From positions 39,990,001 to 40,054,000 of the forward strand of contig OX485804.1 in the NCBI GenBank assembly GCA_950295325.1: a stretch of DNA of 64,000 bases. The letters run 5' to 3'. A program made the translations under genes and the position numbers. This document shows, piece after piece, positions 13,301 through 25,435 of this stretch. The notes under the pieces are model-generated. The model saw nothing but the letters and a program-made list of their open reading frames with translations. It ran no database searches and was not told the DNA's origin. Each line of letters starts with the position of its first letter. Position 1 is the stretch's first letter. Source of the DNA: Polytrichum commune (Eukaryota > Streptophyta > Polytrichopsida > Polytrichales > Polytrichaceae).

Positions 13301-14408
13301 TACTAAAGCATTTTTGGTGGTTAAGTAGTGTAGACATCTATAAAGGAAGAGTTGATACAAGTAATCATCGATATACTACATATATATGGGGTTAGGTGGT
13401 CCTCATTTGTTAAGGGTTCCTGGCATGTGAAGAGCATATTTAAAATAGGTATCAGTTTCCACTCGGATATGATAGTAAACACTAGATTTGTTGACAGCCT
13501 CAGCATCAGGGCCTGAATATTTTGGTGTCAAGGTTTTATGTTTATTCATTGGCACATGAGACCCATTAATCCATCCGTTAGCTGAGATCATGTGACTTGC
13601 CACTTTCGTTTTCCAACACTGTTGTTAATCGTGACCAGTGTAGATGTTAACATTGTGTATGTGATGCTGGTAACCTTTTCTGAAGTAATGAACACTTGGT
13701 AGAGCTGGAGAGAAGTGGGGCTAACATAAGTATTTTCTTCTCAGTCTATGATTGGACACTGTCTTGGAGCTGCTGGAGGCCTAGAAGCTATTGCTACAAT
13801 CAAAGCCATTGAAACTGGATGGTTGCATCCGACCATCAATCAATTTGTAAGTGGGCTTTGTCTTTTTTGTGTCATTTGGATAAGGAGAGCCAGTAATTAT
13901 CGGTGACCTGTTAAAATCTGTGCCACCTCTCTAATTGCATTGTTGGTCAGTCTTCAAGTTACATGATCTAGTCCTAGCATTCCCAAATCAGGTACTGTCT
14001 CAACTGCATCTGCGTGATCTTTTATTTTCTGGTAGGTGAGTGTTAAAATCTCTACATTTGCCTTGGGGTTGCCATCAAATGCTACATGAAACTTGCAAAA
14101 CAATAAATAGCACCTAGAGAGTCTTTTATACTCACTGGGCATTGCTATCATTGATGGCACAGAACCCAGAGGAGCAGGTTACTTTTGACACAGTACCAAA
14201 TGTCAAGAAGCAGCATGAAGTGAATATTGGTAAGTCAAAATGCAATATACTCGTGTTTTCACTCAAGTTTTCACTCCCTGGGTGTTGTTTTAGAGTTTGG
14301 CTGTGCTCCATGATGACATGTACTTGTTGGTTTCATGCAGCTATTTCAAATTCCTTCGGGTTTGGTGGCCACAACTCATGTGTTGTTTTTGCGCCATACA
14401 AGGCTTGA
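10395..14408 (+). CDS. KASI: Plastid 3-oxoacyl-[acyl-carrier-protein] synthase I (KASI)
   Basis: Exons read 10395-10856, 12056-12487, 12640-12813, 13017-13130, 13745-13846, 14163-14229 and 14341-14408; 1419 nt give 472 residues, close to the 473 of Arabidopsis KASI. KASI condenses malonyl-ACP with C4-C14 acyl-ACPs in the plastid stroma during fatty-acid synthesis. The start was chosen for its strong context (gccATGGcc) and because it opens an Ala/Arg/Lys-rich transit peptide of about 50 residues. The mature part begins with the KASI hallmark [19 protein letters not shown]. The catalytic set is complete: Cys 223 (STACATS), His 363 (NAHATST), Lys 394 and His 399 (TKSMIGH). The spacing Cys to first His is 140, as in E. 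coli FabF. The codon for Lys 394 ends exon 4, so the TKSMIGH motif is split by an intron. KASII was considered but the N-terminal block and overall match favour KASI. Confidence 0.96.
10930..11825 (+). repeat. Tandem repeat (about 160-186 bp unit, 5 copies) in KASI intron 1
   Basis: Five diverged units start near 10936, 11116, 11302, 11462 and 11646. Each holds the same ordered blocks: ttggtgcagccctta, gggaatgcatacct, tatggagttatagcc, cttcgtatggactct, gacataagcaatgcatt, aatgtagtgcaggattgta and gtacatgtggat. The array fills most of the 1.2-kb intron and lies on the sense strand. Confidence 0.85.
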
Positions 14409-15667
14409 GGAAAGGGAGCACTCTTGTTCAATCTGCATGCTTTTGCAAGTTTACACATTTCTGAAGTTAGGAGTTATATTCATTATGGAACAATGAGGTT
14501 TTCAATGCCTTTTTGGGATCTATTTCTGGGGTTGTGTTTAGAAGGTTTGAGGAAAGGAAGTTAGCAACATCATTGGACATTATGCAAAGATTCTTGCATG
14601 TCTGGAAGACTTTGATGACCTTCCAATGGCGTTGAGAGCTCAGCGAATCGCTTTGGTCTCTAGGAAGTTTTGATGAGACTTACACAACACACTATGTTTG
14701 TTGTGTTACTTGAGTTGGCACCCAAGCAGTGCGCATTAGTGAGCCTTTTAGTCATGTCGATTTCATTCTGGCATATTTGAGATAATCGGTAGTTGGAAAT
14801 CTAGTAAATCTAGTAAAGCAAGCTGTTGTTAAGGAGCAGGTACATTTTCAGCAGTCCGTTGTTGGTTATCATGGCTATTTGTTCAACTAGGTGTTCATTT
14901 TTCAGTTCAGCACTGACATGCCATGACTGGCCAGTTTATTGAAGCTAACTTCGAACTAATGAAGATATGCTTATGTTATTTTGAACCTGTATTCCTAAAT
15001 TTGTTTGTGCCTATACCTGCCTTTGAAGTCATGTCCTTTCTTGAGATTAGTCTGATATCACCTGAAGTTCTCTGATTCTGTAGCCATGGATAGGAGTTTT
15101 ATTAAGAACTTGTGACAAAGCATGGATATCTATCATAGAATGGAGCATGGTGGGTTGTGGTGGTGGTGGTGGTGACCCTCCTACTATTCTGTACTGTTAC
15201 GAAACAGTTGGCAATTGATGGTGGTACATTGAGCAGTGTGGGGATGGTCCAGGACATTAATTCATATACACAGGTGCATCGGCCCATGACAGCATGGGCC
15301 CATACTATTAGTGATACCATCATGAATTAGCGATGATTGTCGTGTAGGGCTCAAGAGTCCACACATGTGTAGCTAAGCATAATTGTGTTGCATATAGAGA
15401 TAGCAGTCTTGCAGTCTATCTTTTACAGTTGTTGTATCCAGCTATGGTATTTGAATCATCTGAAGTTGTATCAATTCAGTCACTGCTAGAATTATGCTCT
15501 TTTTGAAATCTTGCTCAGAGTGTATGTATCTACCCATGACAGTGAGATATTCGCAGTTCAGCCTAATCCTGAAGTGTGTATCAGGCCCCCTTAGATTTGT
15601 GAATGCAACTGTGGATTGCTTCAGTAATGTGTGCTTCTTTATATTCAGCAACTTCTTTATTATATAC
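14409..15667. other. KASI 3' UTR and downstream spacer
   Basis: No gene is visible. The first few hundred bases are probably KASI 3' UTR. A short GGT microsatellite (about 15157-15174) is present. The open frames in the rest lack any recognisable protein signature. Confidence 0.4.
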
Positions 15668-15885
15668 TAGACTAAATGTGATATTTAGTGTGACTTACTA
15701 TTTGGACTTATGCAGTGCTATATCTTTTTATTATTGATGTAATAATTTACCAAGTAAATTTGTTAATGTTTTTTAATTTCCAAACAACTAATTTGACATT
15801 TATTGGTAAAATATGAGATATACAGTAAATAGATATAGCATTGCGTAATTCCAAATAGTAAGTGACTGCGGTATTTAGTATACTG
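15668..15885. repeat. MITE with terminal inverted repeats of about 65 bp
   Basis: The left arm (15668-15735, with acttactatttgga and tgctatatct) returns inverted at 15815-15885 with most bases matching. The two arms leave an AT-rich loop of about 80 bases, so nearly the whole element can fold into a hairpin. No coding sequence is present, and the superfamily cannot be assigned. Confidence 0.75.
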
Positions 15886-17045
15886 ATTTCAATGGAAAAG
15901 AGAATATACTGATTTATCAATGACATTTGTCTTTTTTTCCCCAGAAAAAAAGGATTGGTCTGAAATGTGAAGGGTCGGACTCTAGGGTCGTGCGTTTTAT
16001 GTCACTGGTAACTTTTTAAGTGACACTTTCCATGAATAAGTTTGCAAATACTGTCATCCCACCTACTTTTCGTTCATCTGAATGCTGATTATTAAAACAA
16101 AATTTAGTATAATCCTGCAATCTAACAAATCTGTGATGAAATATTGTCATGGATGATTGAAATTTGGATAAGATTTGGCTTAGTAAGTAAAAACATTGGC
16201 AACACTGCAAACCTATAATGCCCAAAGTAATTAAGAAGGAATGACAAATAATGTTAGGTTGACATTTAGTGTCGGTGACACTACACCGGGGTTTACAATT
16301 AGCATCGAGAAAGACAATTAGAATTGGTGACACTAAATACATTATTTATTGTAGTTAGCATTGAAGAAAACCTCATCTCTTAAGTTGTTGTTGAGTACAC
16401 ATGCAAACGTCTCTGCACTCGCCCTAAACCCCAAGATGCAAAAAAAAAACATGGTCCTAAGATTCTGATACATTTGTACATGAAAAACCTTGAAAATCAA
16501 TAGCTACCATGAAAAAATATGGGGAGAGTGAACAAAGCACTCAACAATGGCAACCACAGGTTCTCCTCCAATTACTTCAACTCAGAAGAACATTTGATGT
16601 TTCCAACAAATGTTTACAAAGTCAAGCATGAGATGTTCAAATCATCTCAAGACATTCAACTTGCCTTACAATTCTTTCTTCTATAAATTTTCAAATGAAA
16701 AAGTTCTCATAAAGTGCAAAAGTTTATGCTCATGTTGCCCTTGGGCAAAGAAGCTCTTCATTTATGCTTGCTTCTATTGGAAGATGGCGTAATCCATGTA
16801 TCTATCTATGCTCCCACTTTGATCTACCTTCAAGAGCTCATATTTGTTTTTGAATTTTATAACTCCCCTTGGGATTATGCATGATGGATGTAATTGGAAA
16901 TAAGATGCATGCATGTCATGGTAAGCGATTGTATCAAAGTCAACAATGTTTGGGATTTTTTGGTGGAACATTGTCTCCGGGACTTTGGTACAAATGGTAC
17001 ATGTGCATGGTCTAGGAAAACATTATTATGCAATGTGTGTCTGTT

Positions 17046-17163
17046 GATATGGGCCCTAAGAATATAACCATTGGGATGCCCCAACCTAGTGCAAACATAC
17101 TTAAATTAAGTTTGAATTTACACTAGGTTGGGGCATCCCATGGTCATATTCTTAGGCCCCACA
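17046..17163. repeat. Long near-perfect foldback hairpin
   Basis: The arm at 17046-17092 (tgggccctaagaatat.. through gatgccccaacctagtg) pairs with 17113-17163, with only a few mismatches over about 48 bases and a loop of about 20. It may be a small MITE or a hairpin RNA precursor; no expression signal can be read from sequence. Confidence 0.75.
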
Positions 17164-19754
17164 TGAACAATGGCATACTTCTTAATAATGTTACGTAGGT
17201 TGAGGCATGGGACAAGATTCATTGACACATGTTTAGGGGGATGAAAACCCACAACACGGTTCAATCATGTCAAGAAAACCAAAATTTGTCCCATGTTCCA
17301 TACATGGGGCCCACCATTGGCATGGGTTGGTGGCAGTTGGTTTACCTCTACTCAATTAACATCCTGGGCTCATATAATGTGAGAGGAGTTTTTGTTGTTT
17401 GGCTACCACTTTTGTACTAGTTAGTGACATGACATGGTGTCAAATGAGCTGTGTTGGAAAGACACATAAATCACAAGTACTTGAGAGCATATTGATGAAA
17501 TAAACAAAATATCCACAAGATAACCTACTACACCTAAATCTAGAGAGTATACGGTTCGTTTTGCACCGGATTCTTACACTAACTATTTGAATTAATGTGG
17601 CCTACACTATTCATCATCGGACCCCCATAACTGTTAATTATTTGGGTGTCAACAAGAGATTGTGTCATATGACACTTGATATATTGCATGACAAGTCATG
17701 AAGACCACTCTAATAAAAATAGCACATCGATTTCCATTCTACACTAAATTGGATGTCTAATAATTGGCATTCAAGTATATTTGGACAAAACACTTGTCCA
17801 AAAATAATAAGGGATGTGCACTTGTGTGGACAAAAACATCAAACGATAACAACAAAAGAAACAACACAACAACCACAATTTTGAATGTTTATTCCATGTT
17901 CGCCAACCACCATAATTGTGTACTTTTGCAATCTAGTCTACATCATATTGGTGGTTGAAATTGTCCAAAAAATCATGCATAAATCCAAATATGCTTAAAT
18001 CCTAGTTTAATGTAGTGACAAGACGACCATTCAAATTAGTGCTCTTACCAAAAGTGACTTATGGATTAGTGAATTGTTTTGATGGGTCCACCTACATTTC
18101 ATGTGGCGGGTTTTTTTTTTTTTTATTATTATTATTATTAGAATGTGAAGGACAACATCAAAACTTACCTTTCAAATGATGGGTTGAGAAGATCTTAATC
18201 TTTCACACAAAATTGAAAATCAAATCATATTTTTTCAAAAATAAATGTACATAAGTTTGAATTTCCTACAATATTTAATCCAGACTAGGAATTCTCTAAT
18301 TCCTCATGTTGCACCATAACTCAAATATTGGACTCCAATCCATATTCTCCAACTCTATCCCGCATATGATACTTGCATCAAAGTGTCCAAACTATCCAAC
18401 TTCAATGATTCAAGCTTGCAAGTGACTCTTGATAGCATTTTATTTTGAGAATCCCCTTTCATAAAATGCAATACTTGAGGGAATGGCAAGTATTTTTTTG
18501 CCAAATTTTCATGAGATGTGGCCAATTGGTATATCACTCGTTGATGCCCTACAAAATTGCTATGCCTCATATAAAATTTGAATTTAGATCCTAATTTTAT
18601 GCAACCTTGCCACAAGTTGGTATCCCTTTTTGGGGGGTTTGAAAAAACATTTCAAGTCTGATTTGAGTTGCTAGTTTTGTATGTCAAAGAAGCTAACAAC
18701 TTGAAGTCAAACTTCAAATGGTTTTTCCAACCTAAAAGAAAAACACCAACTTGTGACAATGTTGCACATATCATGGGCTCAAATCCAGAGTAAGAGATTA
18801 TCAAATCTTGATCCAAATCCGAACTTATAATAAATGCTATCAAATTCAGATCCAAATCCGGAGTTGAATATTTTCAAATGCAAGTCAATAGCAAACTCAA
18901 GAGCTCACACCAAATCAATTTATAAAAACATCATTAGCTAATCAACTATGAAACTCGATAACTCCAAGGTAGCTCCTGCTTTGAGGCGGTCTACAAAACT
19001 ATTATATTAAAATTTGCTTTGTCAAACTCTGACAATGGTAACTTTTGCTAAGCCTTGATTCCTACAAATTTGTGAAGTTTAATAATGCAAGCCTCTGAGC
19101 TAATCTAAGAAGCCCACATAAATACAATATACAAGTTTCATGCATTTATGTGAAGCACGACAATGACACAATCAATTGCTCCTAGCTAATGTAACCCAAC
19201 ATATTGACAATGGTGCTTTGCTTGTTGTGTTTGCCATATTATATTATATTTTGGTTGCCCCACATGGGTGTGATTGTGGCCAACTATACAACATTCACAT
19301 TGTATTCATACATTGTACAACATTTGGACATAAGATGTACCTAGCAAGTGCAAATGACGATGACTATGAGAGTGAGCACTCAAGAAAGAGGGAGAGAGGA
19401 TTAGGGTTGAGGGAGAAGAAGGCCATGTGCAATGGGCCCTCTCCTATAACCTACTAGTAATAAGTTACTAGTTTGGGTGGGGTGATGGGTGGTGGTTGAA
19501 GGTATCATTATTTTAACATGTTGGATTTTTATTTTATTTTATTTTATTTATATATTTCCTTTCCATGTGACGGACATTCTTTTTAATTCTTGCTTTTCTT
19601 TCAACTGACAAGATTAATCTCAAACTTTGTGTTTGTGACATGTGCAAAAAGGAGTCTTGCCTGGATGAGTGTGACTGGAATGACATTGCCAATCTTCTAA
19701 AATATTTTCCAATGTCGGTAAGTTAGTTGATACTTGATGCTTATGTGAATGCCT

Positions 19755-20308
19755 TGTGTACTACACCGTTTATGATGTTTATTGTCACATGTGTAATAAT
19801 GTCACTTGCCCTATTTTGAGGCGTATGCAAGGTTACACTAATGATCGACAACTTCACCATTAGTGTCACCTCATGACACTTGGCATTCAAGTGCGCTTAC
19901 TAATATCTTGGCATGAGTATGTTCAATAATGTTACGAGGTGCATGCCTATGTTACACAATAGTCTACAAGTTGCTTAAAGTGTACAAAAATGACACTTGC
20001 CATTATTATGCTCAAGAATCTCTTCCTCTTGCACACTAAACTATGAACACATGACACTTGCCATTAGCATGCTAAAAGTTACCTTCCCTTTGCAAACTAA
20101 AACACAAAACTATCATATAAAATATCCCAATGTGCCACTCTAAATATCATAATGTAAATTTTTGTCAATCATAAGAAATTACTTATCTTGACGAATGAAA
20201 TCATATTGGCAATTAGAGGGCGTAACACGTTAAGACCTCTAAGCATCTAGTTTAGGCCCCTGCAAAATAATGTATGTGACACTAAATACCATAAACGGTG
20301 CAGTACAT
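19755..20308. repeat. MITE-like element of about 555 bp
   Basis: The terminal arms at 19755-19800 and 20265-20308 are inverted copies (tgtactacaccgtttatg against tgtactgcaccgtttatg, continuing through tttattgtcacat). The interior carries repeated tgacacttgccatta blocks but no coding sequence. Confidence 0.65.
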
Positions 20309-21439
20309 ATCTACTGTCACAAGCCTTAAAAACACACACTAATAAACTCATTATTTGTTGAAAGACCGTTGTCATGGTACTGTGTTGGGGCCTAAACTAC
20401 AGAAGAAGGATAGAGAAACTAGTCTTGGAAGTTGAGACCATGATCTCTACTAATGTAAAGACGTCAAAACTCATTGCACTTGACATACACTATATTCGTT
20501 AATTTGGGACTTTTTCGGCATTTTGAGACAATTACAAATATAAGAACATGGATAAAATCGCATAGATCTTGGAGAATGTTGTAAGATGCAAATACTTTGA
20601 AGCGGGTGTTCATATTAAGAACCCAATTAAGAACTCATATCAAGGTGGTTTAGGTAGGACGACCCACACATTAGACCATGTTGTTGTGGTCCTATTATAA
20701 GAGTTGTCTCGGAAAACTCCCCTATAATCCTGGTCAACTTTATTCATACTTACCATGTGGGATTCCGTGTAGATTTTTCATCCATTGAAAATGCTTTGGA
20801 TTGTAGTTCAAATTGCCCTCATACAGACCTAAAGTGACTACAGTCAAGATCTTTAGGGGGGTGGACCGATGTGGTTGGCTATGAAATGGGTTCTTCACCA
20901 TCCAAGGTTTACACTACGCCCAAGACTTCTTTGGTGGAGAACTTCAAGCATTGATGGAAAAACGACATGGATGCCAAGGTGGCAACACTTTCCGCTAGGG
21001 GAGTTCTCCAGAGGACAACCTCAAACCCTCAGACAAGAAACTTGACCTCCGGGGAACTCCAACTTGAAGTTTATTTTTTATCATTTTATCATTTTTTTAA
21101 TTATTATTATTATTATTTCCACCTTATCTTATCCATCATACCAACTATTGCCTCAAATAGCCTTGTCTTGAGCGGAAATTAATGACTGACCAATGCAATT
21201 CTTCACCGGCCCTATGTTGGCCAAAGAGCATGTTCATAGGGCCCTTAATTAAGGTGCTTTCCCGATTGCCCTATCCGGTATGCTTTTTGTGACCCAAGGG
21301 TTGTGCATCATTTGAGCCCCAGGATATCGTGAAGAAGGTTGACAAGTTTATTACGTCTATGCCAGGTCAAGATGCCACCAAGGAAAGGTTTGGATGCCAC
21401 CTTGGCGCTGAGAGTAGCCTACGTGGCAAACATTGGATG

Positions 21440-21575
21440 AGAGGTTATCATCTACATATTGCTTCGGTTTTTATCTGTGGTTTTCATCTACCCACACAAT
21501 TTTCATCCACACACATTGTTTGCATCCAGCCACATGGTTTTCATCCACTCTAACGATTTTCATCTACACCATGAC
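21440..21575 (+). repeat. Short degenerate tandem repeat, tttcatc(t/c)ac motif
   Basis: Units of about 25 bases built around ttttcatcyac and ccacacaca recur five to six times with drift. There is no sign of coding. Confidence 0.5.
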
Positions 21576-21660
21576 TACTAAGCTTTAGGGTTTAGTGCAC
21601 TAAATTTAGAGAGGAGGGTGGCACAATAGGAGAAGACTGTTATATTCTATGGTCTACGTA

Positions 21661-21977
21661 TAAGGTAGAGGGGCACATTCCCGCTCAAATTTCAGATTGG
21701 CATGTTCATTGGGGAGTTATTAAGGGGGAATCAATCTTGGAAGATGTGCAAAGTAGATTGGAAATTGGACCAATTGGAATAATTAATTTTGGATTAATAT
21801 TGAATTAGTTATGAATTTTGGAAGGAGAACTCATAGGGGTACCCAAAACCACTCACCCCAAAAATGTACACCATGATTACATAGAAATTTGAGGTACGAA
21901 GCTATAATGTACCTCTTGTTTGGATAGGTCTAGTGAGCGGTTTAAGGACCCGAGCGGGAATGTGCCCCTCTACCTTA
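21661..21977. repeat. Element bounded by a perfect 26-bp inverted repeat
   Basis: Bases 21661-21686 (taaggtagaggggcac..) and 21952-21977 are exact reverse complements over 26 bases. The interior of about 265 bp is AT-rich. It lies about 270 bp upstream of the Harbinger transposase remnant and could be a separate MITE or part of that element's end. Confidence 0.7.
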
Positions 21978-22247
21978 CTTTTGGGTTGGATATTTTGGGT
22001 TGTATCACCTTTCTTCTAGTTGAGAAATCTTCTTGTTTGAATGTGTATGCAATATGTGTGGAAATAAAATTGGAAGGTACCACAATCTTCAATATTGGAT
22101 CATCTATAGAAGGGTATCGTCATCTATATCTTTTTGGTTCTAGTGTTATCTTATTCCCTTCTTCCCTTCTTCCCTTTCTCTTGTTCTTTTTGTTCTCTTA
22201 TTGTCACTTTTCTTTTGTCAACATTGGTCATTTTTCACTTCGATAGT

Positions 22248-23400
22248 AATGGCTTATTATGGTTACGACTGTTGTCAAGCTCAACTGGAGCATGCTTTGA
22301 ATGATGATTTTGATGAGGATCAATACGCACACACAGATGGTAGATGCATTTGTTGAGATGGTTCAAAAGTTATATGATGACAGTGACCGTGCATCTTCTA
22401 GTCGTCACGGGGGTTCAGTGGTAGGAGAACATGGATATACATATATGGAGAGAGTGGTGGACATCACAAACTCGTGAGACACTATTTTGACAATCCCCAT
22501 TGCTGCCATGACGATAAGTTTAAGAGAAGGTTTTGTATGCGTATATCTTTATACACATGTATTATGGGAGTTGCGTGTGACCAAAACGTGTATTTTACAC
22601 AACGACATGATGTTGCAAACCAGTTGGAGTTGTCCATGGAAAACAATTGTATTGCTACTATAAAGACGTTTGGTTATGGTGCGGCTTATGAAGTCCTGGA
22701 TGACTATTGTTGCATGGGAGGGTCAAGCATAGATGAGAACATGAAAAGGTTTTGTGTTGCAGTGCGAGAGTGTTTCATGTCAAAATATCTAATAATACCT
22801 ACTTGTGTTGACATCTTGCACCAAATGAACATTAATAAAGGCGGAGGTTGGCTTGACATGTTTGCTAGTTTAGATTGTATGCATTGGAGGTGGAAGAATC
22901 ATCCAACATGTTGGGCAAGACAATGTGTGAACAAGTCAAACCACAAGTCAATTTTCCTTGAGGCCATGGTTGATCAATCATTGTGGATTTGGCATGCATA
23001 TTTCAATGTTTAGAATCAAACAACAATTTGAACATGTTGGATAAGTCCCCTTTAATTAAGCTTCAAGGTGAATGGGTCTCTTTACAATAGGTAGTATTTG
23101 TTGGCTAATGGTATATATCCATATTGGAATTGTTTTGTTCAAACCACACACAAACCTTAAGATGAAAAATAAAGTGCTATTTGTACAAAAAAAGGTTGCA
23201 AGGAAGATGTGGAGAGAGGTTTTGGAGTGTTGCAAACTAGTGGGTTCATAATCCAAATCTAGGCAAACAATGGAAAATTGAAACCATTGATAACAAAATC
23301 AAAGCATGCATCGTAGTGGATAACATGATTGTGGATGATGAACAATGCTATGACCTTGAACTCTCATACGACCCCGAGTGCACGCAACCTCTTCTCCGAG
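22248..23400 (+). pseudogene. PIF/Harbinger (HARBI1-type) transposase remnant
   Basis: The pieces follow the order of plant PIF/Harbinger transposases: DAFVEMVQKLYDD.. and EHGYTYMERVV, then GGHHKLVRHYFDNP, KRRFCMRISLY, YFTQRHDVANQL, LDDYCCMGGSS, MKRFCVAVRECF, then SLDCMHWRWKNHPT with the first catalytic Asp, ILEAMVDQSLWIWHAYF, LNMLDKSPL, LANGIYPYW, KEDVERGFGVLQ with the final Glu, and KACIVVDNMIVDDEQC. The longest open piece is 22474-23013. Frameshifts occur near 22340, 22455 and 23010, and there are stops near 23095, 23158 and 23260. The second catalytic Asp of the NND motif reads NNN. It is therefore inactive. It pairs with the Myb-like partner on the opposite strand. Confidence 0.88.
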
Positions 23401-23497
23401 AAATGACCTATTGAGAATTTGTGCAAGGGACATGACGTTGGCAATTTTTTATAGCATTCATGGCAATCTCATAGACCACCAATTATGCCCAAAAATC

Positions 23498-24300
23498 TCA
23501 CTGGACATTGATTCTAGTATTGGGTGTAGTTGAGAGAATAAGAGGTGATTGGGCATGATGAGAACTAGGAGGAGAAGGAGGAGGAATCACAAGGTGGCCA
23601 AGATTGGTCTCAAAAGTGGTGGATGGAGTCAATTCCAATTTTGGCAACCTTTTCTTGAGTTCGAAGAGTTCCTCGTCCCTTCTCAATGCATGGTACTCAT
23701 GAGCCATGGGATCGGAATTTTCCAGCAATGTTAATGCCAAAGAGTTGTTGGGGTTGTGTCTTGCAAGATTTGAGCTTTCATACACACAACCTTTGCCATT
23801 TCCAAGGAGGCTTGTACTTGAGCACGTATGGCTTGCTCATGTGTCCTTCCATTCCATGATCTTTTTTTGCTTGCTTGACACTGGGAGGTCTTTTGCTCAT
23901 GCTGCTTGAAGTAGTTTGTGGTTGGCAAGTGACACTTGCACTCCGAATGGATTCATCCGCAACCTCACTCTCCATCACCGAATCACTAGGGACATGTAGA
24001 GCATTGGCAAAGCGCTTCCTCTTGAGAGACTTAGGAGTCCTCACCGAATTGTTCCGGAGCTGTGCCCAACGTGGCACCTCCTGCAATATCAACCATCAAT
24101 GCTCAGAAGCAAAGTCAATGGCTTTGGGATGCTTCAATTGATACATAGCCAAAGACTCATGGATGATGTCTTCTTCGTTGTGGCCACTCTCATTCAAATC
24201 CTTCACATTTTGATAAATCCCGTGAAATTTTGAGACATCATGTTCGATGGTCTCCATTTTGTCGCTAAACTTTGAGCCGTCCTTGCCGCAATCTAAATGT
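23498..24300 (-). pseudogene. Myb/NAM-associated protein (Harbinger second ORF), broken
   Basis: On the minus strand, starting from about 24300, it reads KMETIEHDVSKFHGIYQ, LNESGHNEEDIIHESLAMY, an in-frame TGA near 24094 where the family has Cys (HCW context), then LILQEVPRWAQLRNN, LKRKRFANAL and a Ser/Lys linker. After frameshifts near 23870 and 23785 it continues MAKVVCMKAQILQD and HEYHALRRDEELFELKKRL. This order matches the NAM-associated C-terminal domain proteins encoded beside PIF/Harbinger transposases. In that family the partner binds the element ends and helps the transposase reach the nucleus. Tail-to-tail arrangement with the transposase supports a single decayed element. Confidence 0.82.
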
Positions 24301-24315
24301 CTTAACCTCTCACCC

Positions 24316-24360
24316 CAAAGAAAGAAAAAAAGAAAGAAAAAAAGAAAAGAAAGAAAATGA
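24316..24360 (-). repeat. Polypurine (AAAG)n tract
   Basis: Imperfect run of aaag/aaaag units on the plus strand (polypyrimidine on the minus strand), just upstream of the Myb-like remnant. Confidence 0.8.
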
Positions 24361-25435
24361 TCTTGCGAAATTACGAGGTATGAATTACAAAGCAGAGCCT
24401 CTTCCGCTATGATGAAAATTTTGCCCTTGCACCTCATGGTGGCAGCTACAACTACATGCAGATTGAAACCTTGACGTGGACAGCATATAAGCTGACGTGG
24501 CTAGAGAGCCTGGGAGGTAGTTGCCCTGATGGCACACGATGTAAGGTAGAATTACCATAACCCATGAAAATAAGGTGATCTGCATTGAAGATCTGGTCTG
24601 ATAATCATGAGATAACTTTCCAAGATAGACGAGAAGGATTCGTGAAGAATGCAAGTTGTTTCATAAATTTTTTCCTTATATAAAAAATGCTACAATTTTT
24701 CAAAGTGGAAAGTTTGTCCAATCCACTACTCGTTCACTAGATTCTCCCTACACCGAACACAATACTCTGCATTTCCATACATAACATTGCCTAAATCGGT
24801 TATCTCATGAGTACATAAACTCTTGACTCCCATTGGCTACACTAAGTGTACATGCATTGAAGTTGCTGCCAAGCCATGATCGGTTTTAGAAATGGCACTT
24901 CACCATTATGACGGCGGTCTAGTGCACGGCTAGAGGGTGGTTAACGGGTTATGGTATTTCTACCTTAGCTGATCTATCACCAAAAACGGGACTAAGTGGG
25001 CAATTCCCTGAGCCAGAAAGGTGCCTTAAGATTGTGGAGATGCGATGGATTGTAGAGGCTGGGGCCTGTTTTATTGTGGTTTAGGGCCCCGGGTGGAGAG
25101 CAACTTCCCTACTAACTCGGGAATTTGTGTTGCGGGGCTTTTAAGGCCCCCTTTATACTTGGGGGCGGATTGAGAGACAACCCGAAGGCTAAAAATTTGG
25201 CCCAATAGGATCATTTGGTTTCATCAAATCCAATCCAAGGGCTTTATATTAGGGTTGGGCCTGAACACTCACTCACTCACCCCATGTAGCGTCTCAGGTG
25301 GCACACCAAATCGTTGGGCCAACTCAAAGAAATCAGGACGAGCTTTTTCTCATCACGAACTCTGAACATGGGCCGGATTGGGCTCATCCATTGGACAATG
25401 AGCATCTCTACCTTCGAACCATACAAGGATAATTC

